Shown one piece after another: positions 26,353-35,628 of a stretch of DNA of 64,000 nt. Within the stretch, counting starts at the first letter, position 1. Each line of letters opens with the position of its first letter. The translations under genes were made by a program, and so were the position numbers. This DNA comes from Sodalis glossinidius str. 'morsitans'. Its GTDB lineage: Bacteria; Pseudomonadota; Gammaproteobacteria; Enterobacterales; Enterobacteriaceae. The stretch lies in contig NC_007712.1 in the NCBI RefSeq assembly GCF_000010085.1, forward strand, positions 3,906,001-3,970,000, in the 5' to 3' direction. The notes beneath the pieces are model-generated. The model searched no databases. It saw only the letters and a list, made by a program, of their open reading frames with translations, and had not been told where the DNA came from.

Positions 26353-26547
26353 TTAGGCGATATTTTCCAACGGCGCAATGTGCTGTAGTTCATCCTCCAT
26401 TATACGGCGCGCGACGCAAACGCATTTTCCGCATTGAGTACCCACCGGCACCAACCGTTTCAATTGCTGGAAAGTCTGGGGCTGGTGCAGCCTCACTGCG
26501 ACGCGTATGGCTTTGTCGCTTACCGCATTACATAAACAAACATACAT
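26353..26547 (-). CDS. bfd: Bacterioferritin-associated ferredoxin
   Basis: Small [2Fe-2S] protein that reduces Bfr and releases its iron. The ATG at 26547 gives 64 residues (MYVCLCNAVSDKAIRVAVRL). The four cluster cysteines occur as C-x-C (residues 4 and 6) and C-x2-C in GTQCGKCVC. An in-frame start at 26556 is less like homologues. It lies 74 bp upstream of bfr. Its partner is broken, so the gene may now be without a substrate. Confidence 0.92.
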   Translation of the reverse strand: MYVCLCNAVSDKAIRVAVRLHQPQTFQQLKRLVPVGTQCGKCVCVARRIMEDELQHIAPLENIA

Positions 26548-26817
26548 TGCTGGCACTCACTGGCTAATCTCACGCCAATTTAGATGAGAACGCGTGTCAT
26601 TACAATATCGAAAGTATTGCTGTTTGCGTTTTGTTGATTAACCTGCTGATCCTAGACCGCTTAATGAGGAAGTTTTTTTATAGGCAGGACGCAACGATCT
26701 CTGCACGGGCGGTTGTTAATGCCGCTGTGTTGTGAACGCTATGCGCCCTGTAGGCGCGGAAATGAATATCAACAGTTAATCTGTACAGTTTATCCCTGTT
26801 CAGGCCATACTCTGCGT
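26548..26817. other. Intergenic region between bfd and the marR relic
   Basis: I see no gene. Bases around 26557-26640 precede bfd on the minus strand and should hold its promoter, but no clear hexamers stand out. Confidence 0.35.
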
Positions 26818-27180
26818 ATGACGAATCCTAATCTTAACGCTGAAGAAACTTCTTTAGCCGCGTTGGCCGGCGAGCTGCGTATTTCCCTGGGTAAACTGGT
26901 GCGACGGCTACACGAGCAAACACCGGCCAACGATTTCACCTCCGCGCAAAAATCGATGTTGCTGCGTCTGGATCGCGATGGTCCCGCCACCGTGTCAGCA
27001 CTGGCGTGGGCCGAAAGCGTGCGTCCGCAGTCTATGCGCAGCACGGTAGTGGCGCTGCAGGCTCATCGCTCGGCGAAGAACAACTGGCTGCACGGCGCCC
27101 TGGAAACACAGCCGTCCGCCGCCGAGCAGGCTCAGCTCGCCGCCGCGGTCAGGTTGCTGAAGCGGCTTGCCGATTATTGA
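26818..27180 (+). pseudogene. MarR-family transcriptional regulator with the wing deleted
   Basis: The 120-residue frame starting at 26818 (MTNPNLNAEETSLAALAGEL) has the MarR dimerisation helix and the helix-turn-helix (SALAWAESVRPQSMRSTVVA, about 60-79). The family then has a beta wing (DPHDGRR type) of about 25 residues. Here the text jumps from ALQAH straight to RSAKNNWLHGAL and the C-terminal dimerisation helix. Frame is kept, but the DNA-binding wing is missing, so I treat it as non-functional. It stands upstream of an MFS exporter, a common MarR arrangement. Confidence 0.72.
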
Positions 27181-27488
27181 CCCGTTCTTAGCCAGAGCAA
27201 AGGGATAATGGCAGCAACGCACGTGGCGCCTGATACCGCGAAGGGGTGCGACAAACGCCGATGGCGATGCCGTTTCCCCGTTCCGTTCACAGGCGTCGCC
27301 ACGCGCGACCGGCATGAGATCGCGGGGTACCCGGCCTATGGGCTTTCAACCTTAGCCTGGCGGTTGGCGCTACGTGAACGGCCGTTAAAGCGTGCAATTA
27401 CCCTATAGATGATGCCTTTTCGCGGCCGACTGAATCAGCGTGGAACAAACTCGCACCCTACCGTTGGCGATCCGAAAGGAGATCTTTG
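27181..27488. other. Intergenic stretch, no gene seen
   Basis: Only short unconvincing frames. GAAAGGAGATC at 27474-27484 is the ribosome binding site of the next relic. Confidence 0.4.
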
Positions 27489-27809
27489 ATGTAGCATTAT
27501 TGGTTTTCCTGGTTCGCTGGCGGGCTCTTGCTTAGCAATGCTGTGCCCCACCTTTGCAGCGGTTTGACGGGCCACGCGTTCCCAACCCCCTTTGCCAAAC
27601 CAAGGGCGCGCGGGCTTTCCTCCGCGCCGGTCAACGTACTTTGGGGGTGGATTAATCTGGTTCTCGGTTATGTGTTTCTCTGTCGTATTGGCAATTTCGA
27701 CATCCGCATTGCCGCCGCCGCTTTCGGGTTCGGCATGCTGGCAATGGCGCTGTTTCTGGCTGTGCATTTCGGCCGCCTGCAGGGCGTGAATCCGGTTCAA
27801 CGGCGATGA
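27489..27809 (+). pseudogene. Small membrane protein with a nonsense codon at position 2
   Basis: A good ribosome binding site (AAAGGAG) precedes ATG at 27489, immediately followed by TAG. The same frame then stays open: HYWFSWFAGGLLLSNAVPHL, then GWINLVLGYVFLCRIGNF and IAAAAFGFGMLAMALFLAVH, to the stop at 27809. Repaired, it is about 106 residues with three hydrophobic segments. I do not know the family. Its end overlaps the start of the MFS relic by 4 bp, so the two were probably an operon. Confidence 0.6.
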
Positions 27810-28839
27810 ATTCCCCGACAAGCGGGGTTTTCCGTTCGCTGCGGCTTTACAATTATCGCCTGTGGGCCGCCGGCGCCCTGGTTTCCAATCTGGGCACCTG
27901 GATGCAAAACACCGGGGAAGACTGGTTAGTGATGACCCAACTCACGCAGCATAATGCCTCGGCCGTGGGCACGGTCATGGCGTTACAATTTGGTCCACAG
28001 CTACTGTTGTTACCCTGGACCGGTTTTGCGGCCGACCATTTCAATCAACATCGACTTCTGCTCGCCACCCAGGCGTCGATGGGAATACTTGCGCTGGTGA
28101 CCCTTTTCGGTGTCGTTCAACTCTGGCATGTTTATCTTTTCGCGTTATTGTTCGGCTGCGCGGCGACGTTCGACGCCCCCGTGCGCAAACCTTTGTCGCG
28201 GAAATGGTGGGTGATGCGGATTTGCCCAATGCCGTGGCACTTAACTCGACCCTGTATAACGGCGCGCGCGTGGTTGGACCGGCCATCGCCGGCGTCATTA
28301 TTGCCTCGGTCGGCACCGGCTGGGCTTTTCTGCTTAACGGCGTCTCTTTCCTGGCGGTACTGGTGTCGTTATCGTTCCTACGTGTCGCCGATCTGCAGGA
28401 GAATGCGCGTGCGCGTCGCACCCGAGGAAGTTTGACGGAAGGGTTCCGCTATGTCGCGTCCCGTCCGGATTTAAAAGTCATCCCGGTCATGTTGTTGCTC
28501 ATCGGCACCTTTGGACTAAATTTTCCCATCTTTATATCCACGATGGCCGTTAACGTGTTCCATACCGATGCCCGAGGTTTTGGCCTGTTGTACTAGATTA
28601 TGGCTATCGGTACCTTATCGGGCGCCTTGCTTGCCGCCGAACCGGCCATGCGCGGGAGGGTGATGGCGCTGCGTTTGGGCATCGCTTTGGGTGGAGCGCC
28701 TATCGGCGCACCTATTGTCGGTGGCGTGGCCGATCATTTCGGCCCGCGCTGGGCGCTTGGCCTGGGCGCAGCGGCGGGATTTACCGCGGCCATGGTGGCC
28801 TTATACGCCTTTAGGTGGCGAGACAATCAGATACGCTAA
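27806..28839 (+). pseudogene. MFS exporter (EntS/DHA3-like), three lesions
   Basis: A drug- or siderophore-type major facilitator with 12 transmembrane segments originally. The N-terminus (LRLYNYRLWAAGALVSNLGT WMQ region) is intact to about 28184, where one base is lost in the CGCAAACC region (APVRQTFVAEMVGDADLPNA restored). The frame runs on through NSTLYNGARVVGPAIAGVII to a nonsense TAG at 28594. Downstream, IMAIGTLSGALLAA joins directly to EPAMRGRVMALRLGIALGGA, a deletion of about 90 residues covering two or three helices. Non-functional. Substrate unknown. Confidence 0.82.
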
Positions 28840-28966
28840 TGTTGATGTGAACCAGCGGAAAACTTATCGGACCACCGTGCCCGCTCGGGCGCGATAGCGC
28901 CGCAACGCCCAATGCGTGCCGCGAACCCGACTGCGGCAGCAACCGCCGCTCAGATGCCGCAACCAT

Positions 28967-28993
28967 AAAAAAGGGCGCCTCGGGCGCCCTTTT
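28967..28993 (-). terminator. Terminator of the str operon (after tufA)
   Basis: AAGGGCGCC (28971-28979) and GGCGCCCTT (28983-28991) form a 9-bp stem with a TCG-type loop, flanked by A and T runs. On the minus strand it ends in TTTTTTAT, 45 bp past the tufA stop. Confidence 0.9.
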
Positions 28994-29037
28994 ATACTGC
29001 CGGCTTAACGCCGGCATTGGCTGTAAGACGTGTTGTC

Positions 29038-30222
29038 TTAAGCGATAACTTTGGCAACAACGCCGGCGCCAACGGTACGGCCGCCTTCGCGGATAGCGAA
29101 ACGCAGACCGTCGTCCATGGCGATCGGGGCAATCAGATTAACAACCATCTTGATGTTGTCGCCAGGCATGACCATTTCAACGCCTTCCGGCAGTTCGATG
29201 GTACCGGTCACGTCAGTCGTACGGAAGTAGAACTGCGGGCGGTAGCCTTTGAAGAACGGCGTGTGGCGGCCGCCTTCGTCTTTGCTCAGAATATAAACTT
29301 CTGATTCAAACTGGGTGTGCGGCTTTATCGAGCCCGGCTTGGCCAGAACCTGACCACGCTCTACATCGTCACGCTTGGTACCGCGCAGCAGAACGCCAAC
29401 GTTCTCGCCGGCACGGCCTTCGTCCAGCAGTTTACGAAACATTTCAACGCCGGTGCAAGTGGTTTTGGTGGTGTCTTTGATGCCGACGATTTCCACTTCT
29501 TCACCCACTTTGACGATGCCGCGCTCTACACGACCGGTGACCACGGTACCGCGGCCGGAGATGGAGAACACGTCTTCGATCGGCAGCAGAAACGGCTTGT
29601 CAATGGCGCGTTCCGGTTCCGGAATGTAGCTGTCCAGCGCTTCTGCCAGTTCGATGATCTTGGCGGTCCAGGCTTCATCGCCTTCCAGCGCTTTCAGCGC
29701 CGAGCCGCGGATAACCGGCGTGTCGTCGCCCGGGAAGTCGTACTGCGACAGCAGTTCGCGCACTTCCATTTCTACCAGTTCCAGCAGCTCTTCGTCATCG
29801 ACCATGTCGCATTTGTTCATGAACACGATGATGTACGGTACGCCGACCTGGCGACCCAGCAGGATGTGCTCGCGGGTCTGCGGCATCGGGCCGTCTGTCG
29901 CGGCAACCACCAGAATAGCGCCGTCCATCTGCGCCGCGCCGGTGATCATGTTTTTCACATAGTCGGCGTGTCCCGGGCAGTCTACGTGCGCGTAGTGGCG
30001 GGTCGGGGTATCGTATTCAACGTGTGAGGTGTTGATGGTGATACCACGGGCCTTTTCTTCCGGCGCGTTGTCGATCTGATCGAACGCGCGCGCGCTACCG
30101 CCGTAGGCCTTGGCCAGAACGGTGGTGATGGCGGCAGTCAGGGTCGTTTTACCATGGTCAACGTGGCCGATAGTACCGACGTTAACGTGGGGTTTGGTGC
30201 GTTGAAACTTTTCTTTAGACAC
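29038..30222 (-). CDS. tufA: Elongation factor Tu
   Basis: GTPase that delivers aminoacyl-tRNA to the ribosome. 394 residues, standard length. G motifs are GHVDHGKTTL (18-27), DCPGH (80-84) and NKCD (about 135-138), followed by SGRGTVVTGRVERG of domain 2 and the C-terminal GGRTVGAGVVAKVIA. Last gene of the str operon, 72 bp after fusA. Confidence 0.99.
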   Translation of the reverse strand: MSKEKFQRTKPHVNVGTIGHVDHGKTTLTAAITTVLAKAYGGSARAFDQIDNAPEEKARGITINTSHVEYDTPTRHYAHVDCPGHADYVKNMITGAAQMDGAILVVAATDGPMPQTREHILLGRQVGVPYIIVFMNKCDMVDDEELLELVEMEVRELLSQYDFPGDDTPVIRGSALKALEGDEAWTAKIIELAEALDSYIPEPERAIDKPFLLPIEDVFSISGRGTVVTGRVERGIVKVGEEVEIVGIKDTTKTTCTGVEMFRKLLDEGRAGENVGVLLRGTKRDDVERGQVLAKPGSIKPHTQFESEVYILSKDEGGRHTPFFKGYRPQFYFRTTDVTGTIELPEGVEMVMPGDNIKMVVNLIAPIAMDDGLRFAIREGGRTVGAGVVAKVIA

Positions 30223-30294
30223 GGCTATATTCCTTACTCTTATGCTCTCACCAACGGGGTGAGAGCACGGGATATTAATTGTAACCCTTGAAGC

Positions 30295-32400
30295 TTACTT
30301 GGCTCTGCGGGTTTCGATAATGGCCTGAGCAACGTTGTTCGGTGCTTCATTGTACTTCAGGAACTCCATGGAGTAAGAAGCACGGCCCTGAGTCTGTGAA
30401 CGCAGATCAGTAGCATAACCGAACATTTCAGACAAGGGGACCTGCGCACGAACGGTTTTACCGGTCGTGGTGTCTTCCATACCGTCAATCATACCGCGAC
30501 GACGGTTCAAGTCACCAATCACATCACCCATGTAGTCTTCAGGCGTTTCAACTTCGACCTTCATGATGGGTTCCAGCAGAACCGGTTTTGCCTTCATGAA
30601 GCCTTCTTTGAACGCCATGGAACCGGCAATCTTGAACGCCATTTCCGAGGAGTCGACTTCGTGGTAAGAACCATCGAAGGCGGCAACACGGACGTCTACG
30701 ATCGGGTAACCGGCCAGAACACCGCTTTTCAGCTGTTCCTGAACGCCTTTATCTACCGCCGGAACGTATTCTTTCGGTACCACACCACCGACGATTTCGT
30801 TCAGGAACTCGTAGCCTTTACCACCCGGTTCCATCGGTTCGATACGCAGCCAAACGTGACCGAACTGACCGCGACCACCGGACTGACGAACAAATTTACC
30901 TTCTTGCTCGACAATGGAGCGGATCGTTTCGCGGTAGGCCACCTGCGGCTTACCGACGTTGGCTTCCACGTTGAATTCGCGACGCATACGGTCGACGAGG
31001 ATTTCAAGGTGCAGTTCACCCATACCGGCGATGATAGTCTGACCGGATTCTTCATCGGTCCACACGCGGAAAGACGGGTCTTCCTGCGCCAGACGGCCCA
31101 GTGCCAGACCCATTTTTTCCTGGTCGGCCTTGGTTTTCGGTTCCACGGCAACGGAGATAACCGGCTCCGGGAATTCCATACGCTCAAGGATGATCGGCGC
31201 GGAGGTATCGCACAGGGTATCCCCGGTGGTGACGTCCTTCAGGCCGATGGCCGCGGCGATATCGCCGGCACGCACTTCCTTGATTTCTTCACGCTTGTTG
31301 GCGTGCATCTGTACGATACGACCGAAACGCTCGCGCTTGTCCTTCACCGAGTTCAGCACGGTGTCGCCGGAATTGACGACGCCGGAGTAGACGCGGAAGA
31401 AGGTCAGGTTGCCGACGAACGGGTCGGTGGCGATTTTAAACGCCAGCGCCGAGAACGGCTCTTCATCGCTGGAATGACGTTCAGCGTGGGTTTCGCCGTC
31501 TTCCAGTACGCCGTTAATGGCAGCAACGTCAGTCGGTGCCGGCAGATACTCAATGACCGCATCCAGCATAGCCTGCACGCCCTTGTTCTTAAACGCGGAA
31601 CCACAGGTAACCAGAATGATTTCGTTGTTCAGAACGCGCTGACGCAGACCGTGTTTGATCTCTTCTTCGGTCAGCTCTTCGCCGCCCAGGTACTTGTCCA
31701 TCAGCTCTTCAGACGCTTCAGCTGCGGATTCCACCAGATGCTGGTGCCATTTGTCGGCCAGCTCGGTCAAATCGGCAGGGATGTCTTCATAAGTGAAGGT
31801 CACGCCCTGGTCCGCTTCGCTCCAGTTGATCGCTTTCATCTTCACCAGGTCGACGACGCCGGTGAATTTTTCTTCCGCGCCGATAGCCAGCTGGATCGGA
31901 ACCGGGTTAGCGGCCAGACGGGTTTTCAGCTGTTCAACGACGCGCAGGTAGTTGGCGCCCATACGGTCCATTTTATTGACGAACGCGATACGCGGCACTT
32001 TGTATTTGTTTGCCTGACGCCACACGGTTTCAGACTGCGGCTGCACGCCGCCAACCGCACAGTAAACCATCACGGCGCCATCGAGCACGCGCATGGAACG
32101 TTCTACTTCGATGGTGAAGTCAACATGTCCCGGGGTGTCGATGATGTTAATGCGGTGCGAATCAAACTGTTTGGCCATGCCGGCCCAGAAACAGGTGGTT
32201 GCGGCGGACGTGATGGTGATACCACGTTCCTGCTCCTGCGCCATCCAGTCCATGGTGGCAGCGCCATTATGAACCTCACCGATCTTGTGGTTCACACCCG
32301 TATAGAACAGGATACGTTCAGTCGTGGTGGTTTTACCCGCGTCGATGTGTGCACTGATACCGATGTTACGATAGCGTGCGATGGGGGTTATACGAGCCAT
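30295..32400 (-). CDS. fusA: Elongation factor G
   Basis: GTPase that drives translocation and, with RRF, ribosome recycling. 701 residues with five domains. G motifs are AHIDAGKTTTTERILFYTG (17 on), DTPGHVDF (about 88-95) and NKMDR (about 142-146). Domain IV, SGGRGQFGHVWLRIEPMEPG, is complete. Intact; a 604-codon antisense frame over it is a composition artefact. Confidence 0.99.
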   Translation of the reverse strand: MARITPIARYRNIGISAHIDAGKTTTTERILFYTGVNHKIGEVHNGAATMDWMAQEQERGITITSAATTCFWAGMAKQFDSHRINIIDTPGHVDFTIEVERSMRVLDGAVMVYCAVGGVQPQSETVWRQANKYKVPRIAFVNKMDRMGANYLRVVEQLKTRLAANPVPIQLAIGAEEKFTGVVDLVKMKAINWSEADQGVTFTYEDIPADLTELADKWHQHLVESAAEASEELMDKYLGGEELTEEEIKHGLRQRVLNNEIILVTCGSAFKNKGVQAMLDAVIEYLPAPTDVAAINGVLEDGETHAERHSSDEEPFSALAFKIATDPFVGNLTFFRVYSGVVNSGDTVLNSVKDKRERFGRIVQMHANKREEIKEVRAGDIAAAIGLKDVTTGDTLCDTSAPIILERMEFPEPVISVAVEPKTKADQEKMGLALGRLAQEDPSFRVWTDEESGQTIIAGMGELHLEILVDRMRREFNVEANVGKPQVAYRETIRSIVEQEGKFVRQSGGRGQFGHVWLRIEPMEPGGKGYEFLNEIVGGVVPKEYVPAVDKGVQEQLKSGVLAGYPIVDVRVAAFDGSYHEVDSSEMAFKIAGSMAFKEGFMKAKPVLLEPIMKVEVETPEDYMGDVIGDLNRRRGMIDGMEDTTTGKTVRAQVPLSEMFGYATDLRSQTQGRASYSMEFLKYNEAPNNVAQAIIETRRAK

Positions 32401-32494
32401 TTGAATCCTCGATTACTAGGGCGTTCATTTCGAGCTAACCCGGCTGGGACAGCTCATGAGCGTCCGCCGGGTTAGCGTGACTACTGCGGTGCGA

Positions 32495-32965
32495 TTACCA
32501 GCGGTAGTGGGCGAACGCCTTGTTGGCATCTGCCATACGGTGAACGTCTTCACGTTTCTTCACAGCAGTACCTTTGTTTTCTGCTGCATCGGAAAGTTCG
32601 TTCGCCAAGCGCAGAGCCATAGATTTATCACCGCGTTTACGAGCAGCTTCAACGATCCAACGCATTGCCAGGGCATTGCGGCGAACCGGACGGACTTCTA
32701 CTGGCACCTGATAAGTAGAACCACCGACGCGGCGCGATTTGACTTCGACAGTCGGACGCACGTTGTCCAGGGCTACTTCAAAAGCTTCCAGATGGCCTTT
32801 ACCAGAACGCTGAGCCAGGGTCTCCAGCGCGGTATAGACGATTGCTTCTGCGGTAGATTTTTTGCCATCTACCATCAGGATGTTAACAAATTTGGCCAAA
32901 AGCTCAGATCCGAACTTCGGATCCGGCAGGATTTTACGTTGACCAATGACGCGACGACGTGGCAT
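32495..32965 (-). CDS. rpsG: 30S ribosomal protein S7
   Basis: Primary 16S 3'-domain binder and, in E. coli, repressor of str operon translation. 156 residues, the short (K12-minus) form, starting MPRRRVIGQRKILPDPKFGS. Lies between rpsL and fusA. Confidence 0.99.
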   Translation of the reverse strand: MPRRRVIGQRKILPDPKFGSELLAKFVNILMVDGKKSTAEAIVYTALETLAQRSGKGHLEAFEVALDNVRPTVEVKSRRVGGSTYQVPVEVRPVRRNALAMRWIVEAARKRGDKSMALRLANELSDAAENKGTAVKKREDVHRMADANKAFAHYRW

Positions 32966-33058
32966 GGAAATACTCCGTTGTTATTCAGGGTTGTCCAAAA
33001 CTCAATGAGTTCTTTGACAAAGTTAATAAAACGTTTGGCCTTACTTAACGGAGAACCA
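32966..33058 (-). promoter_or_regulatory. rpsL-rpsG intercistronic region, likely S7 repressor site
   Basis: 93 nt that keep the segments CTCCGTTAAGTAAGGCCAAA and GAGTTTTGGACAACCCTGAA, followed by AACAACGGAGTATTTCC before rpsG. The E. coli region that S7 binds is about the same length and reads very similarly. Function inferred from that likeness. Confidence 0.65.
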
Positions 33059-33433
33059 TTAAGCCTTTGGCTTCTTTACGCCGTACTTGGAGCGGCCCTG
33101 CTTGCGGTCTTTAACGCCGGAGCAGTCAAGCGCGCCACGAACGGTGTGGTAACGCACACCCGGCAGGTCTTTTACACGACCGCCGCGGATCAGGATCACG
33201 GAGTGCTCCTGCAGGTTATGACCTTCACCGCCGATGTAGGAGGTAACTTCAAACCCGTTGGTTAAACGAACACGGCATACTTTACGCAGCGCAGAGTTCG
33301 GTTTTTTCGGGGTGGTGGTATATACGCGGGTACATACGCCACGTTTCTGCGGGCAGGCGTCCAGCGCCGGAACGTTGCTCTTCGCAACCTTCATGGAGCG
33401 CGGTTTGCGTACCAGCTGGTTAATCGTTGCCAT
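33059..33433 (-). CDS. rpsL: 30S ribosomal protein S12
   Basis: Decoding-site protein. 124 residues, complete. The loop TTPKKPNSALRKVCRVRLTN carries the wild-type Lys at the streptomycin-sensitivity position, and RGGRVKDLPGVRYHTVRG includes the Asp that is thiomethylated in E. coli. First gene of the str operon. Confidence 0.99.
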   Translation of the reverse strand: MATINQLVRKPRSMKVAKSNVPALDACPQKRGVCTRVYTTTPKKPNSALRKVCRVRLTNGFEVTSYIGGEGHNLQEHSVILIRGGRVKDLPGVRYHTVRGALDCSGVKDRKQGRSKYGVKKPKA

Positions 33434-33515
33434 TCAATAAAGCTCCTGGGTTTTGCTTCGTAAACACGTAATAAATCGCCTCGTGATGCTGCGGGGCAAA
33501 GTACGAGGACGCAGA

Positions 33516-33544
33516 ATTTTATGGCTGACGGGTAAAGGTGTCAA
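33516..33544 (-). promoter_or_regulatory. str operon promoter
   Basis: On the minus strand a consensus -35 TTGACA (complement of TGTCAA, 33539-33544, offset by one base within TCTTGACA) and a -10 TAAAAT (33516-33521) are 17 bp apart, about 75 bp upstream of rpsL and just past the tusB stop. Confidence 0.85.
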
Positions 33545-33566
33545 GAAATATACAACTCACCCTTGC

Positions 33567-33854
33567 TTACCACGCCATCTGCTGCGGCTGTTTTTCGGTC
33601 AGCCTGACGAAATCAGTATAACTGATTATCGCGATGTTGGGCGAAAGATGAGCAGACAGACCGCGAGCGACAATATCGTTTTCCAGCGCGTGCAGCGTCA
33701 GGGGAGAGGCACCGAGCGCGCACGCGGCCGGTGAGCCGGTGAGCCCGGCGATAACGCCATCGGACAGCAGCAGCAGGTCGTCGCCGTGCTGCGCGATACG
33801 CAGCAACGCCGCCAGATCGCAGGCATAGGGAGAACGGCTCAGGGTATACAGCAT
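33567..33854 (-). CDS. tusB: tRNA 2-thiouridine relay protein TusB
   Basis: Part of the TusBCD hexamer that passes persulfide sulfur from TusA to TusE for thiolation of the wobble uridine in Lys, Glu and Gln tRNAs. 95 residues (MLYTLSRSPYACDLAALLRI), complete. Last of tusDCB and directly upstream of the str promoter, as in E. coli. Confidence 0.93.
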   Translation of the reverse strand: MLYTLSRSPYACDLAALLRIAQHGDDLLLLSDGVIAGLTGSPAACALGASPLTLHALENDIVARGLSAHLSPNIAIISYTDFVRLTEKQPQQMAW

Positions 33855-33868
33855 GGGCGCCTCCGGCG

Positions 33869-34228
33869 TTAAAACGTCATCACGGTATCATAGGCGCTAA
33901 GACGCTGGCGCCAGTCCGCCGCCGACAACCATTCAGCGTTCAATACCCAGCCAGCATCGGCATCCAGACCGCGCTCCGCCGCCGATTCGGCGCAGAGATA
34001 AAGACTGTCCACATCATACAGCGAGAGCACGCCGAAGGTGGCGACAAAGTCCCGCGCCAGGATTTGCGCCGGCTGCTGCTGCTCCAGCAACAGCAATACG
34101 CCATCGGCGATAAAAAAGACACCGATATCCTCCGCCAATGCCGAGGTCGCCAACAGCGCGTCAAGCCCTTCCCGTCCAGCGGCGTCGCCGTGCGGACCGT
34201 GGGTGAAAACAAATGCGATACGGTTCAT
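33869..34228 (-). CDS. tusC: tRNA 2-thiouridine relay protein TusC
   Basis: Subunit of TusBCD. The ATG at 34228 (MNRIAFVFTHGPHGDAAGRE) gives 119 residues, the E. coli length; the frame is open 43 codons further but that part covers tusD. 7 bp after tusD. Confidence 0.94.
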   Translation of the reverse strand: MNRIAFVFTHGPHGDAAGREGLDALLATSALAEDIGVFFIADGVLLLLEQQQPAQILARDFVATFGVLSLYDVDSLYLCAESAAERGLDADAGWVLNAEWLSAADWRQRLSAYDTVMTF

Positions 34229-34235
34229 GGAAGCC

Positions 34236-34628
34236 TTAGAACTGGATAAAGCGATCGCAGCCGAGCGCCGCCTGTACCAGGCTGCCCAGGCCGCTGAGCT
34301 CAAAGCCGGGCTGAAGATTTTCGCCGCTACGCTTAAGCAGCGACGCCTGAAGGGCATCGGTTACGCCACGACGCAGGGCGGCGGCGGCGCAGACATGCAG
34401 CGCCACCTGATGCTGCTGCGCCAGCTCGTGCCAGGCGCGCACCAGATCCACCTCATCGCCGGCGGGCGCACTCAAGCGGTTGGCGTTATGTACGCCGTCC
34501 TGGTAAAAAAACACCGTGCCGAGACGGTGGCCGCACTCCAGCAGCGCCCGGGCGAACTGTAGCGCGCTGCTGGCGCGCTGATTGCCATAGGCCGGCCCGG
34601 TGACCATCAGGCAATAGTCCAGGCTCAT
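34236..34628 (-). CDS. tusD: Sulfurtransferase TusD
   Basis: Catalytic subunit of TusBCD, which accepts persulfide on a conserved Cys. 130 residues; the Cys is visible in VALHVCAAAALRRGV (about residue 80). The N-terminus CLMVTGPAYGNQRASSAL matches the family. Start overlaps the yheO stop by 4 bp. Confidence 0.95.
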   Translation of the reverse strand: MSLDYCLMVTGPAYGNQRASSALQFARALLECGHRLGTVFFYQDGVHNANRLSAPAGDEVDLVRAWHELAQQHQVALHVCAAAALRRGVTDALQASLLKRSGENLQPGFELSGLGSLVQAALGCDRFIQF

Positions 34629-35347
34629 CGCTCCTGCCCCACGAAATCACCGCTCTTAAACTGACGGATATACAAGTAAACCGTGTGCTTGGAGATGTTG
34701 AGCCTGTCGGCAACCTGGTTGATGGCGTCTTTGATATCGAAGATGCCTTTCTCATACAGATTGAGCACGATCTGGCGGTTCTTGGCGTTGTTGGACACGT
34801 TGCGATCGGCGTTGACTTCCTCAATGGTGAACTCCAACGTCTGGGCCACCAGATCGTCAACCGAGGAAGCAAAATTCACCAAGGTGGCAATGTCCTGCGT
34901 TTCCGGCGGTATAAAGGTTTGCATAATCTGCGAGAAGGGTACGTCCAGATTCATGTTAATGCACAGCAGCCCTATCACCCGTTCCTCACTATTGCGGATG
35001 GCAATGGTGACCGATTTCATCAGAACGCCATTTTTGGCCCGGGTAAAGTAGGCGCGGGAGACGCTGCTGTCCTCTCCCGCCATATCATGCAGCATGCGCA
35101 GCGCGAGATCCGATATCGGTGACCCCACTTTACGCCCGGTATGTTCGCCGTTGGCGATACGCACGGCCGAGCATTTCAGGTCCTCCAGGGAGTGCAATAC
35201 AATCTCGCAATGTCCGCCAATAAGCATCGCCAGGCCATCCACGACGGCTTCATAAGAGGCGAGAATTTCATGATCCACGGCGCTGAATGGACGTTCGTCC
35301 AATAAATCCAGCTCGCCGGCATCAGAATGAGGAAGAGACGTAGACAT
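34625..35347 (-). CDS. yheO: YheO-like PAS/HTH transcriptional regulator
   Basis: 240-residue predicted DNA-binding protein. A YheO-type PAS domain spans about residues 25-140 (GHCEIVLHSLEDLKCSAVRI). A C-terminal HTH follows (DAINQVADRLNISKHTVYLY, about 205-225). It heads the yheO-tusDCB operon as in E. coli. Its ligand and targets are not established. Intact. Confidence 0.9.
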   Translation of the reverse strand: MSTSLPHSDAGELDLLDERPFSAVDHEILASYEAVVDGLAMLIGGHCEIVLHSLEDLKCSAVRIANGEHTGRKVGSPISDLALRMLHDMAGEDSSVSRAYFTRAKNGVLMKSVTIAIRNSEERVIGLLCINMNLDVPFSQIMQTFIPPETQDIATLVNFASSVDDLVAQTLEFTIEEVNADRNVSNNAKNRQIVLNLYEKGIFDIKDAINQVADRLNISKHTVYLYIRQFKSGDFVGQER

Positions 35348-35554
35348 GTGGAAATACCACCCGTGGTTGTGAATCTGCCGGGATAGTATCGGGCAGATTT
35401 GGCTGTAATTCTGTTATCCGGCCGCTAGTCTAGCAAATCCGGCAAAACACTGTCCTTGTGTTTGGTGAAGTTTTTTATTATTCGGCAGTGATATTATCCG
35501 CCCACCGCGCGCGGCAGCCATAAACGGTGGAAGCGTTTGGCCGGCAGCGCGGCG

Positions 35555-35583
35555 AAAAAAAAGCCATCCCACGGGGATGGCTT
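35555..35583 (-). terminator. Terminator after fkpA
   Basis: AAGCCATCC (35561-35569) pairs with GGATGGCTT (35575-35583) around a 5-nt loop; on the minus strand a run of eight T follows. 46 bp past the fkpA stop. Confidence 0.9.
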
Positions 35584-35628
35584 GCAAAACGCATACGGGC
35601 AGCGGCCCTTTTGGGTGGGACGGCAGCG

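Noticed and set aside
30661..32475. 604-codon plus-strand frame opposite fusA
   Set aside because: It is antisense to an intact EF-G, has no family features, and is explained by codon bias in a highly expressed gene.
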